Source: an uncultured Bacteroides sp. | GTDB taxonomy: Bacteria > Bacteroidota > Bacteroidia > Bacteroidales > Bacteroidaceae | DNA: 12,014 bases | NCBI GenBank assembly: GCA_959606905.1 | Contig: CAUHML010000101.1 | Coordinates: 1-12,014 of the forward strand | Reading direction: 5' to 3' | Shown: one piece after another, positions 1-7,167 of the stretch | Layout: each line of letters opens with the position of its first letter | How positions within the stretch are numbered: position 1 is the first letter of the stretch | The notes under the pieces: generated by a model | What the model was told of the DNA's origin: nothing | The model's input: only the letters and a program-made list of their open reading frames with translations | Databases searched by the model: none | Made by a program: the position numbers and the translations under genes

Positions 1-1
1 G

Positions 2-589
2 CAGGTAGTTCCGGATAAGGATTATTGGATTTATGGGCCGGGAATGAATGGTTCTCACGGAACCGGTTTGTTGCAAGATCAGAAAGGAGCCCGTTTGCTG
101 TATACTCCATTGGATGGCAGCTATGGAGATATGGCAATAACCTTGAATGTGGATGCCAGTAAAACAGCAGGACAAGGTTTTGGTAGTGCAACAGGACAGT
201 ATTTGGATTTGTATATCAAGTTTGATACCCGTACTTTAACGGGATATGCATTGCGTATCATTCGTACGACCAAGTATAGTAATGCGGTTGATTTTATTTT
301 GATGAAATATGAGAACGGGGTGGCTGAGGCCATCAGTCAACCGGTGTCTTCTACCTGCTATCGTACAAATTGTACTCTGACATTGACTGCTAAAGGAGGA
401 AAATTGACGGCACACGCTTCAACAACAACTCCGCTTCCGGCGCCTGTAACAGATCCGAACTTGAAACTTTCGGTAGATTTGGAGGCGGATATAGCCTCGA
501 ACACTTTTGGGGGCACCGGTATCCAGCATACGGGCAGTTGTGGTGAAAGTACAACGATGCTGCACTATATGAAGGTGGAATGGGAATAG
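2..589 (+). CDS. C-terminal part of an exported protein with a LamG/concanavalin-like domain (5' end outside window)
   Basis: The frame is open from the first complete codon at base 2, so this is the tail of a longer gene; the ATG at 44 is internal, not a start. The 195 visible codons encode a beta-rich, Gly/Thr/Ser-rich domain with alternating hydrophobic strands, such as YLDLYIKFD, GYALRIIRTT and AVDFILMKYENG. It closes with MKVEWE. This pattern resembles the laminin-G/concanavalin-like beta-sandwich modules found at the end of Bacteroidales polysaccharide lyases and related enzymes, where they bind sugar or stabilise the fold. No catalytic motif lies inside the window, so the enzyme class is unknown. 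The stop is 35 bases before the pectinesterase gene, so the two are probably co-transcribed and a pectin-directed role is plausible, by context only. The domain assignment is a fold-level impression, not a family match. Confidence 0.6.
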   Translation, partial: QVVPDKDYWIYGPGMNGSHGTGLLQDQKGARLLYTPLDGSYGDMAITLNVDASKTAGQGFGSATGQYLDLYIKFDTRTLTGYALRIIRTTKYSNAVDFILMKYENGVAEAISQPVSSTCYRTNCTLTLTAKGGKLTAHASTTTPLPAPVTDPNLKLSVDLEADIASNTFGGTGIQHTGSCGESTTMLHYMKVEWE

Positions 590-624
590 AGTGATTAAAA
601 CTTGAATTTAATACTGATGAATCT

Positions 625-2172
625 ATGGTTACATTAAAATCGTTTTTAGGTATGATTGCCGCAGTTCCTTTTATAATGGCGTGTAATCAGACAGGGCAGG
701 TCAATGCAACACTTTTTCCTGCTTCCGGTTCGGAAAATGTCAATCCGGACACTCATTTGGTTCTTACTTTTTCCGAGACTCCTGTCCTTGGAGATTCCGG
801 TATGATACGGGTTTATGACGCAGTTACTGACCAAGTGGTGGACAGTTTGGATTTGAGTATCCCACCTGGTCCTACGGAGAGCCGTACGTATGGTCCGGAA
901 TGTGATTATACAAAAGTGCCTTATGACTATACTCGTACCGTTATGCCTACCAATAAAGATACTCGTCCGGGTACTCCTTCGGGAACGGCGGAACCTACTC
1001 CTCCTGTGTACCAGCTTACTATTATAGGGGGATTTACGGATGCCTTTCATTTTTATCCCGTCATCGTGCGTGATTCTATAGCTACTATTTATCTACACAA
1101 TAATATGCTGGAATATGGGCATACTTACTATGTGACTATAGATAATGGTGTGTTAAATTTAGCTGATGGCAGTTTTCAAGGAGTCACTAAAGAAGATGAG
1201 TGGGTTTTCACTACTAAATCTGACATGCCGGAACTTTCAGATACATTGATTGTGGATGTTGCAGGAAAAGGAGACTTTAATACAGTTCAGGGAGCCTTGG
1301 ATTTTATTCCTGATTTTAATGAACAACAGACTGTGATTTTAGTTAATCCCGGTGATTATGAAGAATTGGTCTATACAAGAAATAAATGGCATGTTAAAAT
1401 TAAAGGAGCAGGAATGGCCGATACTAAAGTACATTATGCAAATAATGAAGTCTTTAATCCTCATCCGCTGACTGTGAAAACCAATGAGTGGCCCGGTACA
1501 TTTCCTTCCCGTCGGGCGGCTTTCATGCTTGATAATTGCAAGGATATAGTCATTGAGGATATGACCATTGCTACAGATTTAAAAGGTCAGGCAGAAGGGT
1601 TGTTGATTAATGGAGAAAGGATTGCTTTATACCGTGTACATATTATAGGTTCAGGAGATGCATTGCAGGCGAATGGAACAATCTATATGGAATCTTGTGA
1701 GTTGGATGGTGGTGGTGATACTATTTTAGGACGTGGCAGCTTGTTTGCTTATAAAAGTAATTTCCGTAATGGTGGCGGCCCTTTCTCATGGGTAAGAAAT
1801 ACGGCGGGCAATCATGGTAATGTGTTTGTTGAATGCACTTTTTCTACGGAGGATGGTAAACAGGCGGATTACGGACGTACTAAAAGTAACCACGGTTCGG
1901 CCTATCCTGATGCAGAGTTTGTCTTGATAGATTGTAAAGTGAAAAATATAATTCCTGAAGGCTGGAGTTCTATTGGAGCGAAGACTGCTAAAATGTACGA
2001 GTATAATACTTGTGATATGGTGACAGGAAATCCGGTTGATGTATCCAAACGTCATCCATATTCCCGCCAGCTGACAAAAGATAAAGATACAGAGCTGATT
2101 AACAATTATCGGAACCCTGCTTTTGTTTTGAAAGGCTGGGTGCCGGATAGTTGTATAAATGGGACGAAGTAA
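625..2172 (+). CDS. Lipoprotein pectinesterase-like protein (CE8 type) with N-terminal Ig-like domain
   Basis: A 515-residue protein. Residues 1-20 form a lipoprotein signal ending in the lipobox IMAC (Cys20). No acidic residues follow the Cys, so a periplasm-facing lipoprotein is more likely than a surface one. Residues 30-198 read as a bacterial Ig-like (SbsA/Big_5) domain with a Pro/Thr-rich loop around 80-128. Residues 205-510 are a right-handed beta-helix pectinesterase domain: GDYEE (243-247), QAEGL (322-326, replacing QAVAL), GSGDAL (342-347, the QDTL region), GGGDTILG (362-369, the DFIFG region), YGR (416-418, the LGRPW region) and IIPEGW (442-447). The Asp345/Asp365 pair and Arg418 fit the acid/base, nucleophile and substrate-binding Arg of family 8 carbohydrate esterases, which de-methylesterify homogalacturonan. 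The Gln that normally precedes the first Asp is Gly344, and the Trp of LGRPW is replaced by Lys420. The family call is firm; methylesterase activity is inferred. The start is the only ATG giving a full signal peptide. Confidence 0.85.
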   Translation: MVTLKSFLGMIAAVPFIMACNQTGQVNATLFPASGSENVNPDTHLVLTFSETPVLGDSGMIRVYDAVTDQVVDSLDLSIPPGPTESRTYGPECDYTKVPYDYTRTVMPTNKDTRPGTPSGTAEPTPPVYQLTIIGGFTDAFHFYPVIVRDSIATIYLHNNMLEYGHTYYVTIDNGVLNLADGSFQGVTKEDEWVFTTKSDMPELSDTLIVDVAGKGDFNTVQGALDFIPDFNEQQTVILVNPGDYEELVYTRNKWHVKIKGAGMADTKVHYANNEVFNPHPLTVKTNEWPGTFPSRRAAFMLDNCKDIVIEDMTIATDLKGQAEGLLINGERIALYRVHIIGSGDALQANGTIYMESCELDGGGDTILGRGSLFAYKSNFRNGGGPFSWVRNTAGNHGNVFVECTFSTEDGKQADYGRTKSNHGSAYPDAEFVLIDCKVKNIIPEGWSSIGAKTAKMYEYNTCDMVTGNPVDVSKRHPYSRQLTKDKDTELINNYRNPAFVLKGWVPDSCINGTK

Positions 2173-2185
2173 TAATTAGTGGAGA

Positions 2186-2193
2186 TAAGTTTG
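2186..2193 (+). promoter_or_regulatory. Candidate Bacteroides -7 promoter element for the sigma/anti-sigma genes
   Basis: The sequence TAAGTTTG matches the Bacteroidales housekeeping -7 consensus TAnnTTTG exactly. It lies in the 64-base gap between the pectinesterase stop and the sigma factor start, with its end 43 bases before the ATG. I find no convincing TTTG -33 element at the usual distance upstream, so the match is to half of the promoter only. If real, the sigma factor is transcribed separately from the pectinesterase genes, which fits the constitutive low-level expression expected of a sensor. Confidence 0.4.
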
Positions 2194-2236
2194 CGCATCG
2201 AATATTGAGGTATCTAATTAAATACCGGAAACAGAT

Positions 2237-2800
2237 ATGGATGATCTATTAAAGTTGGAAACAGAAACTTTTAATAAATTATATACTGATTACAGGTTAC
2301 GGTTTATTCGTTTTGCGCAAACTTATATTCCCGATATTTCTATAGCTGAAGATATTGTGATGGACACTTTAGCTTATTATTGGGAACATCGAAGAGATAT
2401 AAAGAACGATGAGAATATATTAAGTTATCTTTTAACGGCTATAAAGCATAAATGCTTGAACTATTTAAGACAGGAACGCTTTCATTATGAAAAGAATAAT
2501 TCTTTGTCTGAACTTGCTTTATGGGAATTGGATTTTAAGATATCAGCATTATCGGCATGTGATCCTTGTGAATTGTATACTAATGAGGTGCAAGAGATTG
2601 TAAATCATACGCTTGAAAAATTGCCATCAAAAACTCGACAGATTTTTTTTATGAACAGATATGAAGATATATCCTACCCTGAAATAGCCAAAAAGTTATT
2701 TGTGAATCAAAAAACCGTTGAATATCATATAAGTAAGGCATTAAAAGCTCTACGTGCTGTCCTCAAAGACTATCTTTCTTTTTTGATTTATCTAATTTAG
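2237..2800 (+). CDS. ECF-family RNA polymerase sigma factor (Bacteroidetes SusC-linked type)
   Basis: A 187-residue cytoplasmic sigma-70 family protein of extracytoplasmic-function type, carrying only regions 2 and 4. Region 2 spans about residues 10-80: it opens with FNKLYTDYRLRFIRFAQTYI, has the acidic AEDIVMDTLAYYWEHR segment that contacts core polymerase, and ends near LNYLRQER. Region 4 spans about 118-175: LEKLPSKTRQIFFMNRYEDISYPEIA, then the recognition helix VNQKTVEYHISKALKALR, which would read the -35 element. The short hydrophobic tail (YLSFLIYLI) is common in this family. It is followed by fecR and a susC with an STN domain, the classic order for glycan- or siderophore-responsive transport loci. 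It should be held inactive by the FecR protein and, once released, direct transcription of susC and downstream genes. Length and domain layout are normal. Confidence 0.93.
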   Translation: MDDLLKLETETFNKLYTDYRLRFIRFAQTYIPDISIAEDIVMDTLAYYWEHRRDIKNDENILSYLLTAIKHKCLNYLRQERFHYEKNNSLSELALWELDFKISALSACDPCELYTNEVQEIVNHTLEKLPSKTRQIFFMNRYEDISYPEIAKKLFVNQKTVEYHISKALKALRAVLKDYLSFLIYLI

Positions 2801-2828
2801 CAAATTTTTTTGTTTTTCGTTTAGGGTA

Positions 2829-2866
2829 TTTCCATTCTCATGTGCTTATAGAGTAAATAATGGAAA
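2829..2866 (+). promoter_or_regulatory. Possible small hairpin covering the fecR ribosome-binding region
   Basis: TTTCCATT (2829-2836) and AATGGAAA (2859-2866) are perfect 8-base inverted arms around a 22-base loop. The right arm contains most of the purine-rich GGAAAG stretch just before the fecR ATG at 2871, the only Shine-Dalgarno-like sequence there. Folding would hide it, which could tune anti-sigma synthesis relative to sigma. The stem is short and AT-rich, so it may be coincidental. Confidence 0.25.
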
Positions 2867-2870
2867 GAAA

Positions 2871-3803
2871 ATGAATTTATTATCGTTGTATCATTTTTTT
2901 GCAGGCAAAGCATCTGACAAGCAGAAAGAAGCTATTAAACGATGGGCTGAAAGTTCACCGGATAATTATGAGACATTATGTCGTGAAAAGAAAATATTTG
3001 ATGCAGGTATTTTGTTGGTAGATAAAAAGGAACTGTCTCAAAAAGAAAATGCCCCGTTGTTATATAAGCTAATTAATTATACCGTAAAGATAGCTGCGGT
3101 TGTTCTTTTGGTTGTTGTGTCTGTTACTATTTATAAGTATCAGGAATTGGTGAAAAAATCAGAGGTATTACAAACCATACTTGTTCCTGCCGGTCAAAGA
3201 ATAAACATAATTTTACCCGATAGTACGTTTGTGTGCCTTAATTCTAATACGAAATTTAGTTATCCTTCTGTTTTTGCAACAAATAATCGTAAAGTAAAGT
3301 TGGATGGAGAAGCTTATTTTGAAGTATCGGCCAATAAAAATAAGCCATTTTATGTACATACTTCAAAAGGAGAAATCAAAGTACTCGGTACTCATTTTAA
3401 TTTGGAAGCTTATTCTAACGCTGATGTATTTAAGACTTCTTTGTTTGAAGGCAAAGTTCGTGTCAGAGTAAAAGGTAACAATATTTATTTGAAACCTGAT
3501 CAAATGGTATGTTATCATAAAAATGGAAAAATTCATTTGGAAACCATCCACGATTATGACCAGTACCGATGGCGTGAGGGATTAATTTGTATAAAAAGCG
3601 CAAAATTTAAGGACATCATGAAAACTTTTACTAAATATTTTGGAGATAGCATTGTTGTTCAAAATAAAGAGGTGGAACATTATAAATATACAGGAAAATT
3701 TAGACAAAGTAGAGGGGTTATTAATGCGTTAAGGTTATTGCAGAAAGATGCTCCTTTTACTATAGAGCAGGATGAGGACAAACAAATTATTTATATCAAA
3801 TAG
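2871..3803 (+). CDS. FecR-family anti-sigma factor (single-pass inner-membrane protein)
   Basis: A 310-residue protein with three parts. The cytoplasmic N-terminus (1-69) includes the KQKEAIKRWAESSPDN helix typical of FecR anti-sigma domains, which bind the sigma factor. One membrane helix spans about 70-88 (VKIAAVVLLVVVSVTIY). The periplasmic part begins with the FecR domain (about 100-200): ILVPAGQRINIILPDSTFVCLNS, the signature LDGEAYFEV (144-152) and IKVLGTHFNLEAYS. It ends with a DUF4974-type domain (about 238-309), matching GLICIKSAKFKDIMKTFTKYF and the final IEQDEDKQIIYIK. In this family the periplasmic part senses the STN domain of a TonB-dependent transporter and passes the signal inward. 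Its partners here should be the ECF sigma encoded 70 bases upstream and the SusC protein encoded 55 bases downstream. Full length, nothing missing. Confidence 0.93.
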   Translation: MNLLSLYHFFAGKASDKQKEAIKRWAESSPDNYETLCREKKIFDAGILLVDKKELSQKENAPLLYKLINYTVKIAAVVLLVVVSVTIYKYQELVKKSEVLQTILVPAGQRINIILPDSTFVCLNSNTKFSYPSVFATNNRKVKLDGEAYFEVSANKNKPFYVHTSKGEIKVLGTHFNLEAYSNADVFKTSLFEGKVRVRVKGNNIYLKPDQMVCYHKNGKIHLETIHDYDQYRWREGLICIKSAKFKDIMKTFTKYFGDSIVVQNKEVEHYKYTGKFRQSRGVINALRLLQKDAPFTIEQDEDKQIIYIK

Positions 3804-3858
3804 AGGTTCAAATACATAAAACACAACTATATTTTTTTTAAAACTAAAATCTAATAAC

Positions 3859-6800
3859 ATGGAAACAACTTATTTAAACGTATGTGATAGGCCAATAAGT
3901 CGGTGGTCTATTGTGAGATTACTGAAAACAGTCTTGTTGCTATTATGTGTGTCATTTAGTTCAGTGTACGTACAAGCATCAGATCGGAGCGAAGGTATCA
4001 CTATTTCATGTAAGAATGAAAGTTTGGAACAAGTGATACACTTGATTGAGAGCCAGTCATCTTATCTTTTTGTGTTAAATGATAAGGTGAATACTAAACA
4101 CAAAGTAAGTATAAAGATAGAGAATGGAAATATAAATGCTATTCTGAATAAAATCTTTCAAGGTACCAATATGACGTATCAAGTTGATGGAGATCATATT
4201 TTAATTTCAACTACTCATAAAAGTATCGGTTTGGATGAAACACGACAGACTACTATGATAAAAGGAAAAATAGTAGATAATGCAGGTGAGCCTATGATTG
4301 GAGTAAATGTATTGGTAAAAGGAACGACTAATGGTGCCATTACTGATTTTGAAGGTAATTATTCTCTTGCTGATGTAAACGAGAATGATGTATTAATGGT
4401 GACCTATATTGGCTATCTTACTCAGGAGATAAAAGTCGGGAAACAGTCTGTCATAAACATTGTGATGAAAGATGATACTCAATCTTTGGATGAAGTGGTA
4501 GTGGTTGGATATGGTGTTCAAAAGAAGAGTGATTTGACTGGTTCTATATCTTCTATAAAACCAGCGGATATTACATCTACTCCTACTACCAATGCGTTGA
4601 AATCTTTGCAAGGTAAAGTAGCGGGATTGGATATAACACAATCTAGCGGGCAGCCCGGAGCCTCTATTTCATTAACCATGCGTGGTAATCGTTCTCTTAA
4701 AGCTGACAATAATCCGTTAGTATTGGTCGATGGTATAGATTACGGATCATTTGTTGATATTAATCCTACTGATATTGAGTCTATTGAAGTCTTGAAAGAT
4801 ATCTCATCTACAGCTATTTATGGAACGAAAGGAGCTAATGGTGTAATTATTATTACAACAAAATCCGGAGCCAAGGGACAAAAGACGAAAATCGATTTTA
4901 ATGCTTATGTTTCTATTAAAAATAAGGCTAAATACCCTCGTATGATGAATGGAGAAGAATATGCTCAATTAAAGAGAGAGGCCTATAGAACTACTAATTC
5001 AGCAGCGCCGGATCAATATATGGATGATGCTTTGATTTTCAATGCAGAAGAATTGGAGTATTTGGAAAAAGGTTATTGGGTTGATTGGCAGGATTTATTG
5101 TTGGGTACCGGTATTACCCAAAATTATGAAATCAGTATGTCTGGTGGTACGGAGAAAACATCTTATTCATTATCATTTGGTTTTCAAGATGATAAAGGAT
5201 TGTTGAAAAATGATGTATTGAAACGTTATAATGGTCGTATTAGTCTTGATCATAAGATAAATAAAATTTTCAATGTGGGTGTGAATGTTTCATATACTTT
5301 TAAAGATCAGGATAAGAGACAGAATCCATTGAATTTGGCTAACAAAATACCATGTATAGGCAGAGCTTATGATGATAATGGTAATTTTATATTAAACCCT
5401 GCTCCTGGAAATAGTTCTGCATTCAGTCCTTTATGTGATGAGCAGCCGGGTGCTTACGAGGATAATATTCGTACGAAACGTATGTTTGCTTCGGGGTATT
5501 TGAATGTGAATATTCTGAAAGATTTTTTCTTTAAATCCACTATTGGCATTGATGTTACAGATAGTCGGGAAGGTATTTATAAAGATAAAAATACAGTAGC
5601 TAATCTTGGTGTAAAATCTACCTCTTCTGTTCAGGCGGATAACGATTGGCGTTATACTTGGGAGAATATACTGAATTACTCCAAAACATTTGGGAAACAT
5701 GGACTAACTGCAATGATTGGTAGTAGTACCACTGCTTATGGATATGAAAAGGTTTTGGCTAGTGGAGCTAACCAAGCTTCTGCTCTGACTTCATTCCACG
5801 ATCTGGGAGCAAATGCTGATTCAAAAGAAAATGCCAGTCAATTGATTGAGACGCAAATGGTTTCTTTCTTTGGACGATTGAATTATAAGTTTAATGAACG
5901 TTATTTATTCCAAGCTTCTTTGCGTGCTGATGGATCTTCCGTTTTGGCGAAGGGGCACAAGTGGGGGTATTTCCCGTCAGCATCCGCTGCGTGGCGTATT
6001 TCAGAAGAAGGCTTTATGGCTGATCAAGATATTTTTAGTAATTTGAAATTACGTTTAAGTTGGGGAGTTGCTGGTAACAGTGCAATTGATGCTTATGCTA
6101 CTTTAGGAGGACTTAAAAAATCAGTATATACATTTGGTAGTAGTGTTTATGGATATTATCCTAGCGAGATTGCAAATAAAGATTTGACTTGGGAAAAAAC
6201 ATCGACATGGAATCTTGGACTGGATTTCTCAATTTTAAGAAATCGCATATCTGGTACAATTGATACTTATATTTCACAAACCTCGGATTTGTTACTTCCA
6301 AGTTTATTGCCTAGTTCTACTGGATATGCATCTGTTATGCAGAATATAGGTAAAACAGAAAATAAAGGTATTGAAGTGACATTGAATACAATTTGGTTTC
6401 AAAATAAAAATTTTAGTTGGAATACGGATTGGACATATAGTTTGAATCGTGAAAAAATTAAAGCTTTAAATAGTGGTGTAACGCGTGATGAAGGTAATCT
6501 TTGGTTTGTTGGCTCTCCTACTCAAGTTTTTTATGATTATAAAAAGATTGGTATCTGGCAATTAGGTGAGGAAGCTCAGGCCAAGGCTTTTGGAGGATTT
6601 AAGCCAGGGGATATTAAAGTGGCAGATATGTCACCTAAAGGTTCTGAAGGTGAAGGCGTTTTCTCTACGGATGACCGGGTTATTTTTTCAAGAGTTCCTA
6701 AGTATACGTTTGGTATAACTAATAATATCACCTATAAGAATTTTGATTTAATGTTCTTTATTTATGGTCGTATCGGACAATATGTAAAAGATGCCTATAC

Positions 6801-7158
6801 TCAGTTATACAAGCCAAGTGCGTTGGAAAATAGCGCACCTGTAAATTATTGGACACCTGAGAATCCTAGCAATGAGTATCCTCGTCCCAATAGTGGTTAT
6901 TCAACGAACAGCTATTTGTTACAGTCTTCATTGGCATTCCGTAAAGCTTCTTTTGTGAAAATACGAGATATTACATTGGGATACACACTGCCTAAAGAAT
7001 GGACATCCAAAATGATGGTGCAGAAGTTGCGTATTTATTGTTCTTTGAATAACTTCATTACCTTCACGGATTTCCCGAATTATGATCCGGAAAGCAATGG
7101 AAGTATGGACTTTCCATTGGCGAAGCAAGTGTTGTTTGGCATCAATCTTAGTTTGTAA
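3859..7158 (+). CDS. SusC-like TonB-dependent outer-membrane transporter with N-terminal STN signalling domain
   Basis: A 1099-residue outer-membrane transporter that imports oligosaccharides using TonB-ExbBD energy. In order: a signal peptide with a polar start and a hydrophobic core (LLKTVLLLLCVSFSS), cleaved after VQA (about residue 40); an STN (secretin/TonB N-terminus) domain at about 49-117; a CarboxypepD_reg-like beta-sandwich at about 134-204 (IKGKIVDNAGEPMIGVNVLVKG); a TonB box-like DEVVVVGYG (211-219); a plug domain at about 222-338, with PLVLVDGIDY, IESIEVLKDISSTAIYGTKG and ANGVIIITTKSG; and a 22-strand barrel for the rest, ending GINLSL. The STN domain makes this a transducer-type SusC: it should report substrate binding to the FecR encoded just upstream. 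It pairs with the SusD encoded 9 bases downstream. No Shine-Dalgarno is visible before the ATG, as is usual in Bacteroidales. The transported glycan cannot be read from the sequence. Confidence 0.96.
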   Translation: METTYLNVCDRPISRWSIVRLLKTVLLLLCVSFSSVYVQASDRSEGITISCKNESLEQVIHLIESQSSYLFVLNDKVNTKHKVSIKIENGNINAILNKIFQGTNMTYQVDGDHILISTTHKSIGLDETRQTTMIKGKIVDNAGEPMIGVNVLVKGTTNGAITDFEGNYSLADVNENDVLMVTYIGYLTQEIKVGKQSVINIVMKDDTQSLDEVVVVGYGVQKKSDLTGSISSIKPADITSTPTTNALKSLQGKVAGLDITQSSGQPGASISLTMRGNRSLKADNNPLVLVDGIDYGSFVDINPTDIESIEVLKDISSTAIYGTKGANGVIIITTKSGAKGQKTKIDFNAYVSIKNKAKYPRMMNGEEYAQLKREAYRTTNSAAPDQYMDDALIFNAEELEYLEKGYWVDWQDLLLGTGITQNYEISMSGGTEKTSYSLSFGFQDDKGLLKNDVLKRYNGRISLDHKINKIFNVGVNVSYTFKDQDKRQNPLNLANKIPCIGRAYDDNGNFILNPAPGNSSAFSPLCDEQPGAYEDNIRTKRMFASGYLNVNILKDFFFKSTIGIDVTDSREGIYKDKNTVANLGVKSTSSVQADNDWRYTWENILNYSKTFGKHGLTAMIGSSTTAYGYEKVLASGANQASALTSFHDLGANADSKENASQLIETQMVSFFGRLNYKFNERYLFQASLRADGSSVLAKGHKWGYFPSASAAWRISEEGFMADQDIFSNLKLRLSWGVAGNSAIDAYATLGGLKKSVYTFGSSVYGYYPSEIANKDLTWEKTSTWNLGLDFSILRNRISGTIDTYISQTSDLLLPSLLPSSTGYASVMQNIGKTENKGIEVTLNTIWFQNKNFSWNTDWTYSLNREKIKALNSGVTRDEGNLWFVGSPTQVFYDYKKIGIWQLGEEAQAKAFGGFKPGDIKVADMSPKGSEGEGVFSTDDRVIFSRVPKYTFGITNNITYKNFDLMFFIYGRIGQYVKDAYTQLYKPSALENSAPVNYWTPENPSNEYPRPNSGYSTNSYLLQSSLAFRKASFVKIRDITLGYTLPKEWTSKMMVQKLRIYCSLNNFITFTDFPNYDPESNGSMDFPLAKQVLFGINLSL

Positions 7159-7167
7159 TCTTTAATT

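Noticed and set aside
44..46. ATG at 44 as the start of the first gene
   Set aside because: The same frame is open back to base 2 and encodes folded-domain-like sequence; there is no signal peptide after the ATG although the domain type is exported.
646..1050. Antisense open frame of 134 codons within the pectinesterase gene
   Set aside because: Arg/Ser/Ile-rich composition typical of the reverse complement of a coding frame; the sense frame has clear family motifs.
2173..2220. Inverted repeat TAATTAG / CTAATTA flanking the candidate sigma promoter
   Set aside because: Only 7 bases per arm, all but one pair A-T, with a 34-base loop; expected by chance in such AT-rich sequence.
3829..3836. 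TATATTTT as a housekeeping promoter for susC
   Set aside because: Lacks the terminal G of TAnnTTTG and has no -33 partner; such strings are common in AT-rich gaps.
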